Of a stretch of DNA of 64,000 nt, positions 52,150 through 60,351 are shown in pieces (within the stretch, counting starts at the first letter, position 1; each line of letters begins with the position of its first letter). This stretch comes from Salicibibacter cibarius (GTDB taxonomy: Bacteria > Bacillota > Bacilli > Bacillales > Marinococcaceae). Under the pieces are notes generated by a model, which was not told where the DNA came from, searched no databases, and worked only from the letters and a program-made list of their open reading frames with translations. The stretch spans positions 744,001 to 808,000 of the forward strand of contig NZ_CP054705.1 of the NCBI RefSeq assembly GCF_016495725.1. Direction: 5' to 3'. The position numbers were made by a program, and so were the translations under genes.

Positions 52150-52881
52150 ATGGACATACAAATCTGTAAAAATTACGAGAATCTAAGCACAAAAGCTTGT
52201 GCGCATGTGTCCGGACAGATTGCAAAAAAAGAAAACAGTGTATTGGGATTGGCAACGGGTGGTACGCCCGAAGGGATGTACAAAAAGTTGGTCGAGCAAC
52301 ATCGAAAGGGTGTACTTTCTTTTCAACAGGTAACCACGTTCAATCTGGATGAATACATCGGTTTGCCCGCGAACCATCCTTTAAGCTATCGCGTATATAT
52401 GAAGGATCGTTTCTTTTCAAAGGTTGACCTTTCAGTGGTGAATACACACTTGCCCGATGGCCAAGCGGCTGATCTAACGGCGGAATGTGCACGTTATGAA
52501 GCATTGCTTCGCGAGGCAGGCGGTGTAGACATACAAGTGTTGGGGCTGGGGCATAACGGTCACATCGGCTTCAACGAACCGGGCACGCCCTTTGCTTCTA
52601 CCACTCACATTGTCGAACTTGATGGAAAAACGAGAGAGGCGAATGCCCGTTACTTTGACAAAAAAAGCGATGTTCCCAAAAAAGCAATAACCATGGGAAT
52701 CGAAACGATTTTAGCTGCCGGCGAAATCCTGGTTCTCATCTCGGGTGCCGATAAGGCCGAAGCACTCAGAGACATGCTGTATCGGGAGATGACGACTGAA
52801 TTTCCGGCCACCGCTTTGCAACAGCATCCGAATGTTACCATCCTTGCCGATGAACAAGCGGCAAAAAGCTTGCACGAATAG
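52150..52881 (+). CDS. nagB: Glucosamine-6-phosphate deaminase
   Basis: Converts GlcN-6-P to fructose-6-P and ammonia. The 243-residue protein has LGLATGGTPEGMYKKLVEQH, TFNLDEYIGLPANHPLSYR with the catalytic aspartate, LGLGHNGHIGFNEPGTPF and MGIETILAAGEILVLISG, all canonical NagB motifs. ATG 52150 is used because GAGGAG lies 9 bases upstream. The longer frame from 52105 lies inside nagA. It forms a two-gene operon with nagA for amino-sugar use. Confidence 0.95.
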   Translation: MDIQICKNYENLSTKACAHVSGQIAKKENSVLGLATGGTPEGMYKKLVEQHRKGVLSFQQVTTFNLDEYIGLPANHPLSYRVYMKDRFFSKVDLSVVNTHLPDGQAADLTAECARYEALLREAGGVDIQVLGLGHNGHIGFNEPGTPFASTTHIVELDGKTREANARYFDKKSDVPKKAITMGIETILAAGEILVLISGADKAEALRDMLYREMTTEFPATALQQHPNVTILADEQAAKSLHE

Positions 52882-52952
52882 GCCGAGGTGTTTTTTCATA
52901 AGCATGTGGGACAGCTAGGCAAAACCGGCACGCCCTTTGAGAACCGTATATT

Positions 52953-53002
52953 TATCAGCCGAAAACATTAGAATATCAGCCAAAATAAACGATTTATCAG
53001 CC
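52953..53002. repeat. Three TATCAGCC boxes at an exact 21-bp period
   Basis: TATCAGCC starts at 52953, 52974 and 52995, with variable 13-base spacers. Box and period are the same as at 32635-32726. The array lies downstream of nagB and about 100 bp upstream of the hydrolase gene. Confidence 0.85.
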
Positions 53003-53103
53003 ATTCCGGTTCCCGGAAAAAAATTTGTGTCTTCACGGTACACGATTTATGATATGATATGAAATGATTATCTTGTAAAGTTTATGAGAATGGGGCGTAT
53101 AAC

Positions 53104-53889
53104 GTGTTTACAGATATAAATGGGGGGCAACAAGTCCATTACCATTGCTCGGGAGAGGGGAAAGATGTGATTCTCCTGCATGGATGGGGCGCGAACATTG
53201 ACGCTTTTTCCCCGGTGCATCGTAACCTCGAACAGCATTTCAAGGTATGGTCGCTTGATTTCCCCGGTTTTGGGAAAAGCCCGGAACCACCGGAGCCGTG
53301 GAGCGTCGATGATTATACAAATATGTTGGAACAATTTATGAAAACACATGATATTCAGCGCCCGATTCTGATTGGACATTCATTCGGAGGCAGGGTGTCG
53401 ATTCGTTATGCCTCTGACCGAGATGTACATAAGGTTATTTTAGTGGATAGCGCGGGCATTAAACCGAAACGCAAGTTAAAAAATCAAGTGAAAGTATATT
53501 CGTATAAAACGAGTAAAGCATTATTAAATCTACCTGGCTTAAAATCACGCAAGGAAGACATCCTCGCGAATATGAAAAAGAAATTGGGATCCACTGACTA
53601 TCAAAACGTATCCGGTGTGATGCAGCAAACGCTCGTGAAAGTCGTGAATGAAGATTTGCGCCATTATTTGCCGCGCATTGCGGTGCCCACATTATTGGTC
53701 TGGGGCGAGCATGACGACGCGACGCCTGTATCCGATGCTAAAATAATGGAAGAAATGATTCCCGATGCCGGCCTTGTCGTCCTTAAAGGCGCAGGCCACT
53801 ATGCTTATCTCGATAACCTACAGGAATTTTTAGTCATCCTCAATCATTTTCTTGATAAAGACAAGGGGGCCCGTACGTCGCATGAGTAA
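53104..53889 (+). CDS. Alpha/beta-hydrolase
   Basis: The 261-residue alpha/beta-fold enzyme has the oxyanion region ILLHGWGANIDAF, the nucleophile elbow LIGHSFGGRV with serine, an acid in LLVWGEHDDATPV and the late histidine in LKGAGHYAYLDNL. The start is GTG 53104 with GGGG upstream. Its stop overlaps the MurF-like start, and a D-Ala-D-Ala ligase follows, so a role linked to the cell envelope is possible. The substrate is unknown. Confidence 0.88.
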   Translation: MFTDINGGQQVHYHCSGEGKDVILLHGWGANIDAFSPVHRNLEQHFKVWSLDFPGFGKSPEPPEPWSVDDYTNMLEQFMKTHDIQRPILIGHSFGGRVSIRYASDRDVHKVILVDSAGIKPKRKLKNQVKVYSYKTSKALLNLPGLKSRKEDILANMKKKLGSTDYQNVSGVMQQTLVKVVNEDLRHYLPRIAVPTLLVWGEHDDATPVSDAKIMEEMIPDAGLVVLKGAGHYAYLDNLQEFLVILNHFLDKDKGARTSHE

Positions 53890-55483
53890 CCTATTGATTC
53901 TTTTACTTATTGCCGCTTGGGCTTGGTATACGATTATCCGTGTGAAAAAGAACGTGCATATGCTCCAACTCAATGCATATCGAACGGAGCGGTATTTCCG
54001 CTGGATGAAAGAGCACCCGGAAAAAGCAATGTATCCGCGTGACGTGTGGCCGGCGCTTGCGCTTGTTTTCTTGTTGCCGTTCTGGGGGTTCTCAGCTACT
54101 TGGGCCTTAACGCTTGCGGCATTATGGGCGATCGCGGCCTATGGTTTGCTCATCGTCACGCGGCCGAAAGCCGCGGAGAAAAAGAAGCTTGTTTATACAC
54201 CGCGCGTGAAAAGGCTGTTGGTCGCAACGGGCATCCTTTATGTGCTTATCCTCGCGATTGCATGGCTAATTGGCGTTAATGCCTTCGTCGCCCTTTTGCT
54301 TTTGTTGGTTGCGGCTAATATTCTTGCTTTTTTTATCGTTATGATTGCAAATGTCATCAATTTGCCGGTCGAGTCGCAGATTAATCAACGTTATTTTAAT
54401 GATGCCGAAAGCATCGTGGAATCGATGCCCGATCTTGAAGTAATCGGCATCACGGGAAGCTTTGGAAAAACGAGCACGAAGCATATTTTAAAGGCTGTAT
54501 TGGCAGCTGAGTACAACGTTCTCATGACTCCGGAAAGCTACAATACGAAAATGGGGGTTACAAGAACGATTCGGGAACATTTGAAGCCGTATCACGATCT
54601 GTTTATTGCCGAGATGGGCGCGAAACAAGAGAATGATATTGCAGAGATTTGTGAACTTGTTCATCAAAAATACGGCGTGCTTACCGCGATCGGGGAACAG
54701 CATTTAGAAACGTTTAAAACCCTTGAAAACATAAAAAAGACGAAATTTGAACTCGTGGAAACACTGCCGGAAGATGGAACGGCTTTTCTCAATAAAGATG
54801 ATGAAAACATCCGCGCGTATCCGCAAATGAATAATTGCCGCACGATGTATTACGGGATCGATGCCGATGATCTTCATTACCGTGCGACAGAAATCGCGTA
54901 TTCGGCAAAAGGCACCACATTTAAGGTGCTAAAGTATGACGGATCGAGCGTGATGATTGAAACGAAATTATTGGGCAGGCATAACATCTATAATATTCTC
55001 GCGGCTGTGGCGATTGGATCGGAAAAGAACATTCCGCTGGAAAAAATTGCCCGGGCCATTAAAGGGGTTCCGCCGGTTCCGCATCGTCTCGAACTGAAAA
55101 AATCGAGCGAAAAACTCACTATCATTGATGATAGTTTTAATTCCAATCCGACCGGTTCGAAGATGGCCGTCGAGGTGCTGGGATCGATGCCGGAGAAAAA
55201 AGTGCTCGTCACGCCCGGGATGATTGAGTTGGGCGAGAAAGAATATGAGCTTAATAAAACACTTGCGCACCATGCGGCCGGGGTTTGTGATTTTATTATT
55301 CTCGTTGGCAAAAAACAAACCGAACCGCTTCAAGACGGGTTAACGGAAGCTGAATATCCGCAGGCGCGCTATTATGTGGCTGCAGATTTGCAAGATGCGT
55401 TGCAAAAAATGCGCGAGGTGACGGCAACGGAACCTTCCGTTGTGCTGCTGGAAAACGATTTGCCGGATACGTTCAATGAATAG
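53882..55483 (+). CDS. Membrane-anchored MurF-like ligase
   Basis: Mur-ligase family protein of 533 residues. About 190 residues of membrane domain come first, with five helices (LLILLLIAAWAWYTII; PALALVFLLPFWGFSATWAL; and three more up to about 180). The ligase follows: GITGSFGKTSTKHILKAVLA P-loop (about 198), GEQHLETFKTLENIKKTKFE, RHNIYNILAAVAIG and DDSFNSNPTGSKMAVEVL. The last two are typical of MurF, which adds D-Ala-D-Ala to the UDP-MurNAc tripeptide. The ddl gene 11 bp downstream makes that dipeptide. ATG 53882 overlaps the hydrolase stop. Classical MurF is soluble and about 450 residues long, so this is a variant or a paralogue. Confidence 0.85.
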   Translation: MSNLLILLLIAAWAWYTIIRVKKNVHMLQLNAYRTERYFRWMKEHPEKAMYPRDVWPALALVFLLPFWGFSATWALTLAALWAIAAYGLLIVTRPKAAEKKKLVYTPRVKRLLVATGILYVLILAIAWLIGVNAFVALLLLLVAANILAFFIVMIANVINLPVESQINQRYFNDAESIVESMPDLEVIGITGSFGKTSTKHILKAVLAAEYNVLMTPESYNTKMGVTRTIREHLKPYHDLFIAEMGAKQENDIAEICELVHQKYGVLTAIGEQHLETFKTLENIKKTKFELVETLPEDGTAFLNKDDENIRAYPQMNNCRTMYYGIDADDLHYRATEIAYSAKGTTFKVLKYDGSSVMIETKLLGRHNIYNILAAVAIGSEKNIPLEKIARAIKGVPPVPHRLELKKSSEKLTIIDDSFNSNPTGSKMAVEVLGSMPEKKVLVTPGMIELGEKEYELNKTLAHHAAGVCDFIILVGKKQTEPLQDGLTEAEYPQARYYVAADLQDALQKMREVTATEPSVVLLENDLPDTFNE

Positions 55484-55494
55484 TAGGGGGAACA

Positions 55495-56715
55495 ATGAAC
55501 ATGAAAACAAAAGTAGGTGTTTTTTTCGGAGGAATATCTGTTGAGCATGAAGTTTCCGTGATTTCAGGCTTGCAGGCGATTGACGCCATGGATGACCGCC
55601 GTTATGAGCCGGTCCCCATTTATATGGCGAAAGACCGCACCTGGTACACCGGGGAAAAATTGTTGGACATTGAAGCCTACAAGGACTTGGATGGTTTGTT
55701 AAAAGAAGTACAATCCGTAACCCCTGTTGCGGCTGAAAACGGTGGCGTTATTTTACAAAAAAATCCGGTGCCCAAGTTTGGAAAAAGAGAAGTCGCCCAT
55801 ATCGATGTTGCTTTCCCCGTGTTGCACGGAACGTTTGGCGAAGATGGGGCGTTGCAAGGGTTCTTTGAGTTGTTAAATATTCCATATGCCGGTTGCGATG
55901 TCGCTTCCTCCGCGGCCGGGATGGATAAAATCATGATGAAGCAAATGCTTCGGGACCAGGACGTGCCGGTGCTGTCGGATGTTTGGTTTTATCAGCATCA
56001 GTGGGCAGGAGACCAAGCGGCGCTACAGAAAAAAATCGAGGACAAACTTGGGTACCCGGTCATTGTCAAGCCGTCAAACCTTGGGTCAAGTGTAGGCATT
56101 GACATTGCCCATGATTCGGCTTCACTTGAAACGGTGGTGGAGGAGGCATTTTCCTTCGCCTCTAAACTCGTTGTTGAACCCTTGATCTCTGACTTAACCG
56201 AAGTCAATTGCTCGGTGCTCGGCGATTCTGAAGAGACAAAGACCTCCGAGCTGGAAGAAGTATTGAAAAGCGAAGAGATTTTAAGTTATGCCGATAAGTA
56301 TCAAGGCGGTGCCGGCGGAAAAGGAGATACGTCGGGGGCGAAAGGCCCCGGGGGAATGGAGAATACGGATCGTGTCATCCCCGCCCCGATCGACGGGGAA
56401 TTCTCTACGGAGATTCATCGCTTGGCAAAGGAAACCTTCCGTGCTCTCGGCTGTAGCGGCGTTTCCCGCATTGACTTCATGATCGACAAAAACGAAAATC
56501 AAGTGTATGTCAATGAGATTAACACGATCCCGGGATCGCTTTCCTTTTATTTATGGGAGCCGGCCGGCAAAGATTTCACCACCCTTATCCACGAGATGAT
56601 TCAATTGGCGTTGAAGCGGGAACGAAACCGCGAGCGCTTAACATTCTCCATCGACACCAACCTTTTCGCCATGCAAGGTGGCGGAAAAGGCGGAAAACAG
56701 GGGAGTAAAAGATAA
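55495..56715 (+). CDS. ddl: D-alanine--D-alanine ligase
   Basis: ATP-grasp enzyme that makes the D-Ala-D-Ala dipeptide. The 406-residue protein has VGVFFGGISVEHEVSVISGL, VLHGTFGEDGALQGFFELLN, PVIVKPSNLGSSVGI, SYADKYQGG in the omega loop and the metal site YVNEINTIPGSLSFYLW. It is longer than the usual 350-370 residues because of a Gly/Lys-rich insertion after the omega loop (GGAGGKGDTSGAKGPGGM) and a Gly/Lys-rich tail (MQGGGKGGKQGSKR). ATG 55495 follows AGGGGGAACA. Operon with the MurF-like gene. Confidence 0.94.
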   Translation: MNMKTKVGVFFGGISVEHEVSVISGLQAIDAMDDRRYEPVPIYMAKDRTWYTGEKLLDIEAYKDLDGLLKEVQSVTPVAAENGGVILQKNPVPKFGKREVAHIDVAFPVLHGTFGEDGALQGFFELLNIPYAGCDVASSAAGMDKIMMKQMLRDQDVPVLSDVWFYQHQWAGDQAALQKKIEDKLGYPVIVKPSNLGSSVGIDIAHDSASLETVVEEAFSFASKLVVEPLISDLTEVNCSVLGDSEETKTSELEEVLKSEEILSYADKYQGGAGGKGDTSGAKGPGGMENTDRVIPAPIDGEFSTEIHRLAKETFRALGCSGVSRIDFMIDKNENQVYVNEINTIPGSLSFYLWEPAGKDFTTLIHEMIQLALKRERNRERLTFSIDTNLFAMQGGGKGGKQGSKR

Positions 56716-56720
56716 AAATG

Positions 56721-56762
56721 GGAGACTGTCTTCCAGTGTGAAAGACAGTCTCCGTTACTTTT
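56721..56762 (+). terminator. Terminator after ddl
   Basis: GGAGACTGTCTT (56721-56732) pairs perfectly with AAGACAGTCTCC (56742-56753), followed by GTTACTTTT, five bases after the ddl stop codon. Confidence 0.85.
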
Positions 56763-56767
56763 CCGAC

Positions 56768-56845
56768 TTAAAACAGACTGATGATAAAACCGATCACCAC
56801 AATTAAGCCGATAATCATTAAAATGGTTCGTATCATGATTGTCAT
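56768..56845 (-). CDS. Possible 25-residue membrane peptide
   Basis: ATG 56845 encodes MTIMIRTILMIIGLIVVIGF and ends IISLF. It is a single hydrophobic helix with one arginine near the N-terminus. AAAGGAA lies just upstream, although spacing is short for the first ATG and long for the second (MIRTIL). It is convergent with ddl. Very short hydrophobic proteins are common in Bacillaceae but chance frames are too, so the call is tentative. Confidence 0.4.
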   Translation of the reverse strand: MTIMIRTILMIIGLIVVIGFIISLF

Positions 56846-56995
56846 CGTTCCTTTCCAAGGGATTTGCTTAGTTATATCCTTCAAACCTATTCACAAAACA
56901 TTATGCGACAAAAATGAAACGAAGGTGGGGGCATTTCAGGAAGGTTAAATCTTCCATTTTATCTCCTGGCATGAGAAGATAAAGCCAATGGTTCA

Positions 56996-57413
56996 AAGGG
57001 ATGCTCTGGAGACAACTGAGTCTTCAGGAAGGTGAACTGTGGACTCAAAAAGATGATATGGAGCTAACTGAGTCTTCAGGCAGGTGAACTGCGGACTCGA
57101 AAGGATGCACTGGAACTAACTGAGTCCTCAGGCAGGTGAACTGCGGACTCAAAAGGAAGCACTGAAGGCAAGTGAGTCCTCAGGCAGGTATTCTGCGGAC
57201 TCGAAAGGAAGCACTGGAACTAACTGAGTCCTCAGGAATGCGATCTGCGGACTCAAAAGGGTGATCTGGAGGCAACAGAGTCCTCAGGCAGGTGAACTGC
57301 GGACTCGAAAGGATACACTGGAGGCAACTGAGTCTTCAGGGAGGTGATCTGTGGACTCAAAGGGATGCTCTGGAGCTAACTGAGTCCTCAAGCTCGTGTT
57401 TTGTGGGCTAATT
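56996..57413. repeat. 52-bp tandem repeat, eight units (GAGTCCTCAGG...GCGGACTC type)
   Basis: Eight head-to-tail units of 52 bp contain ACTGAGTCCTCAGGCAGGTG, AACTGCGGACTC and AAAGGATGCACTGGAG with small changes. GAGTC and GACTC face each other about 26 bp apart in each unit. The word pair is the same as in the 29591 and 23534 arrays, while the linking sequence differs. The last unit decays after 57385. No frame or promoter was seen inside. Confidence 0.92.
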
Positions 57414-57777
57414 TGCCGAACGCCAAATTAATCTGCAAATGTAAAAAACACGGTATGTTTGACATCCTTTCATCTCCAATGGGGTGTCGCGAAGCGTCAT
57501 GTTTGTTTTGGGAGCGTAAGAATCGTGGTTTTATCGCCCGGAATTTTTGAAATCCTGTACCCGGTGCGAAGTTATTCCAAACGCATTGTAGAGTCTACAG
57601 ATTAAAGTGTGGATATGCCCATTAAAATTAATATTAAGAATATTGCGCTTATCTATCGATATGAGTAGCAAAATGTCGTCCCGCCTTAAGTGGAGCCGTT
57701 CCAAGTCGGAACGAAGGCGGCAGTGTTATATAGGGTCATTCCCTCGGCAAGAATACATTCCTTAGGAGGTGAGAAAA
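57414..57777. other. Leader region of the AraC-type gene, no gene seen
   Basis: About 360 bp without coding potential. It includes CGTTCCAAGTCGGAACG (57687-57703; GTTCC...GGAAC inverted repeat) and the ribosome site AGGAGGTGA (57763-57771) of the downstream regulator. No promoter could be fixed. Confidence 0.4.
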
Positions 57778-58572
57778 GTGGTCGGCCATTCATTAGAAAT
57801 TGATAAGACAATCCTCTATATTCAACAAAATCTCCACGAGCCCCTCACCCTTTCCGAATTGGCTGGGCACGTTGCTTACAGTCCTTACCATTTCACACGT
57901 ATGTTTAAAGAGCGAATGGGCATTTCCCCTCTCTACTACGTGTCGTCACTACGTTTGCAAAAGGCTAAGGATTTATTGTTACATACAGATTTGGGCATCA
58001 GGGATATAGGGCTTGAGATCGGTCAACAAAGCTTTGGAACGTTCACGACTCGATTTACCGAACGCGTAGGAGTGAGTCCATCCCGTTTTCGCACTACAGC
58101 GCAACAAGCCGATGTCCACTTAGGTGCTTTGCAAAAACTAGATAAATGGACGCCATTACAATCTGGAATGGACGATCATAATAAAATAGCAGGGGCGGTC
58201 CAAGCGGAATTTCCATTCGAAGGAATCATATTGATTGGTTTGTTTGCCAAACCCATTCCTGAAGGATTCCCCCTGTACGGAACATTACTTTCCTCATTGG
58301 GGGAGTTTTGTTTTACAGATGTTCAGCCGGGCATTTATTACCTTATGGCTACAGCAGTTTCCTGGGACATGCAGGGGATGGATTTCTTGATGCCACATAC
58401 AACATTACGCGGCCGGGCAAAGGAGGCGATCATGGTAAGCCCATCTTCTCCCGTTCCGTACCAGAAGCTGTTGCTCCATCCGCCAAGACTTGACGATCCC
58501 CCTATTCTCATTTCCCTGCCGCTGCTCATGCAAAATTTTCTCAATCGTATACATCAACATAGCAATCGATAA
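57778..58572 (+). CDS. AraC-family transcriptional regulator with effector-binding-like C-terminus
   Basis: The 264-residue protein has two helix-turn-helices at the N-terminus (LTLSELAGHVAYSPYHFTRM about residues 25-45; IRDIGLEIGQQSFGTFTTRF about 75-95). A C-terminal domain of about 150 residues may bind a ligand. GTG 57778 follows GGAGGTGA at 5 bases. The earlier GTG at 57769 lies within that site. It may control the SnoaL-like and DHFR-fold genes that follow on the same strand. Confidence 0.9.
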   Translation: MVGHSLEIDKTILYIQQNLHEPLTLSELAGHVAYSPYHFTRMFKERMGISPLYYVSSLRLQKAKDLLLHTDLGIRDIGLEIGQQSFGTFTTRFTERVGVSPSRFRTTAQQADVHLGALQKLDKWTPLQSGMDDHNKIAGAVQAEFPFEGIILIGLFAKPIPEGFPLYGTLLSSLGEFCFTDVQPGIYYLMATAVSWDMQGMDFLMPHTTLRGRAKEAIMVSPSSPVPYQKLLLHPPRLDDPPILISLPLLMQNFLNRIHQHSNR

Positions 58573-58619
58573 GAAACTTTTTCATTGATAACGTGTTAAG
58601 ATCATCCCAAGGAGGGGAT

Positions 58620-58976
58620 ATGTTTATGGAAAACAAAAAATTATTTCAAAAGATGAATAACGCATTTGCAACCGGTGATGTCGGTTTAATTATTGAGAAT
58701 GTAGCAGAAAACATTCAATGGAACATGGTAGGCAACTCACAAGTGGAAGGAAAGCGTGCGGTCATGGAAATGATGGAGCCGATGAGAGGAGTGGTTGCAG
58801 AAGAATATGTAACGAAAAATATCATTACAGGTGGAAACGCTGGCGTTATCGAAGGAACGATGCTCATGCCAATGGAAAACGGAGAAAAGAAAACGTATGC
58901 TTTTTGCGACATTTATAAGCTCGATCAAGATGGAAAGATCGAAGAATTGACTGCTTATTTAATTGAAATGACATAG
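58620..58976 (+). CDS. SnoaL/NTF2-like small protein
   Basis: A protein of about 118 residues starts MFMENKKLFQKMNNAFATGD and has VAENIQWNMVGNSQVEGKRA, the core of SnoaL-like (NTF2-fold) proteins, ending with a beta strand and ITEL-like helix (EELTAYLIEM). ATG 58620 or 58626 can serve; AAGGAGGGG is just upstream. The family includes cyclases, isomerases and stress proteins, so no reaction is assigned. Confidence 0.8.
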   Translation: MFMENKKLFQKMNNAFATGDVGLIIENVAENIQWNMVGNSQVEGKRAVMEMMEPMRGVVAEEYVTKNIITGGNAGVIEGTMLMPMENGEKKTYAFCDIYKLDQDGKIEELTAYLIEMT

Positions 58977-58999
58977 GTGGCAAAAAAGGGGATTTGACT

Positions 59000-59611
59000 A
59001 TGGGAAAAGTTGTCGTTTATATGTCCATGTCACTGGACGGTTTTATTGCCGGGCCTAACGATAGTATTGCTCAGCCTCTGGGGGAAGGAGGATCGGTCCT
59101 TCATGAGTGGTTGTTTGATGGCAATATTGCTAGCAAGCATAATGATTTTTTTCAACTTTTAAGCAGAAAAAGTAGGGGCGTTTTTGATGAATCGTTCGAG
59201 ACAGCGGGAGCGATTGTTGTGGGTAGACGCACGTATGATGTTGTAGGCGGGTGGGGCGGCAACCATCCTATTCATGGCGTCCCGGTATTTGTATTAACCC
59301 ATCATATTCCATCCCCAACCCCCAATGGTTCAACGTCTTTCACTTTTGTAACGGACGGTATCGAAAGCGCCATTGAACAGGCAAATGCAGCAGCAGATGA
59401 TAAAAATGTCAGTGTGGGAGGCGCCCATATAGTTCAGCAATGCATCAATGCCGGTCTTCTGGACGAAATCCATGTTCACCTGGTGCCAGTGCTGCTCGGC
59501 AGCGGTATCCGTTTGTTCGATCTATCAGGGGATGATTCTGTTCGCCTGGAAAAGACAAGGGTGATTGAGTCTCCTGATGTTACACACCTTACCTTCCGTA
59601 TCATTAAGTAA
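59000..59611 (+). CDS. Dihydrofolate reductase-fold protein (RibD C-terminal family)
   Basis: The 203-residue protein starts MGKVVVYMSMSLDGFIAGPN, the typical beginning of YyaP/YwjB-type RibD_C proteins. It also has AIVVGRRTYDVVGGWGGNHP and a VSVGGAHIVQQCINAGLLDE nucleotide-binding region with LVPVLLGSGIRLF. ATG 59000 is used with AAAGGGGAT upstream. It is likely an NADPH-dependent reductase of unknown substrate, co-transcribed with the SnoaL-like gene. Confidence 0.9.
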   Translation: MGKVVVYMSMSLDGFIAGPNDSIAQPLGEGGSVLHEWLFDGNIASKHNDFFQLLSRKSRGVFDESFETAGAIVVGRRTYDVVGGWGGNHPIHGVPVFVLTHHIPSPTPNGSTSFTFVTDGIESAIEQANAAADDKNVSVGGAHIVQQCINAGLLDEIHVHLVPVLLGSGIRLFDLSGDDSVRLEKTRVIESPDVTHLTFRIIK

Positions 59612-59659
59612 CTTTAGTATGTCTGTATGCCACATCTTAAAAAAATCACCATTTCCTAC

Positions 59660-59688
59660 TTGCATTTTTACCGCAAGGATCATATAAT
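59660..59688 (+). promoter_or_regulatory. Promoter of the tRNA cluster
   Basis: TTGCAT (59660-59665), a 17-base spacer and TATAAT (59683-59688) lie 20 bp before tRNA-Glu. Confidence 0.8.
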
Positions 59689-59707
59689 ATAACTTGTCAG
59701 CTTAAGT

Positions 59708-59782
59708 GGCCCGTTGGTCAAGGGGTTAAGACACCGCCCTTTCACGGCGGTAACGCGGGTTCGAATCCCGCACGGGTCACCA
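59708..59782 (+). tRNA. tRNA-Glu (anticodon TTC)
   Basis: Cloverleaf with acceptor GGCCCGT/ACGGGTC, anticodon TTC in CCCTTTCACGG, T-loop GGTTCGAATCC and encoded CCA. Confidence 0.97.
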
Positions 59783-59831
59783 TTCTGGAAATTAGAAGTA
59801 TCTCTATCATCCAACATCTAACATCCAAACT

Positions 59832-59918
59832 GGAGGAGTAGCGAAGTTGGCCAAACGCGGCGGACTGTAAATCCGCTCTCTTTCGAGTTCGGCGGTTCGA
59901 ATCCGTCCTCCTCCACCA
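59832..59918 (+). tRNA. tRNA-Tyr (anticodon GTA)
   Basis: Class II tRNA with a long variable arm. Acceptor GGAGGAG/CTCCTCC, anticodon GTA in GGACTGTAAATCC, T-loop GGTTCGAATCC and encoded CCA. Confidence 0.97.
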
Positions 59919-59928
59919 TTTTTCATAC

Positions 59929-60003
59929 GCGGGAGTAGTTCAGTGGTAGAACACCACCTTGCCAAGGTGGGGGTCGCGGGTTCGAATCCCGTCTCCCGCT
60001 CCA
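59929..60003 (+). tRNA. tRNA-Gly (anticodon GCC)
   Basis: Acceptor GCGGGAG/CTCCCGC, anticodon GCC in ACCTTGCCAAGGT, T-loop GGTTCGAATCC and encoded CCA. Confidence 0.97.
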
Positions 60004-60025
60004 AATGAGTCATATACATATTTTT

Positions 60026-60099
<74 letters not shown>

Positions 60100-60113
60100 T
60101 ACCATAATCAATG

Positions 60114-60139
60114 GCAAAACGTGTGGTTTTGCTTTTTTT
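60114..60139 (+). terminator. Terminator of the tRNA cluster
   Basis: GCAAAAC (60114-60120), loop GTGTG, GTTTTGC (60126-60132) and seven T. Confidence 0.85.
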
Positions 60140-60286
60140 AATGCTTTTTTTTCATTGACCGTAACAATTCTCGTTAAATACCGATATATATAATGGACGG
60201 ATATTGGACCAGAGATAATGGCATAATGGAAAAATGAAGCAGTTTTTTGATCACCATACCAAATTCACCCTGAATGCCTTCAGCTA

Positions 60287-60295
60287 TGTTATAAT
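60287..60295 (+). promoter_or_regulatory. Extended -10 for cdaA
   Basis: TG-T-TATAAT lies 56 bp before the cdaA start with no clear -35. AACCTCTCGAGGTT, a perfect 14-base palindrome, follows at 60304-60317. An alternative TATAAT is at 60189-60194. Confidence 0.45.
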
Positions 60296-60351
60296 AAAAA
60301 AGCTAACCTCTCGAGGTTTCTCGGTTTTAATTCCTATTGGGAGGACACATA

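Noticed and set aside
53050-53080. Fur-box-like GATATGAAATGATTATC before the hydrolase gene
   Set aside because: Matches the consensus too weakly, and nothing nearby concerns iron.
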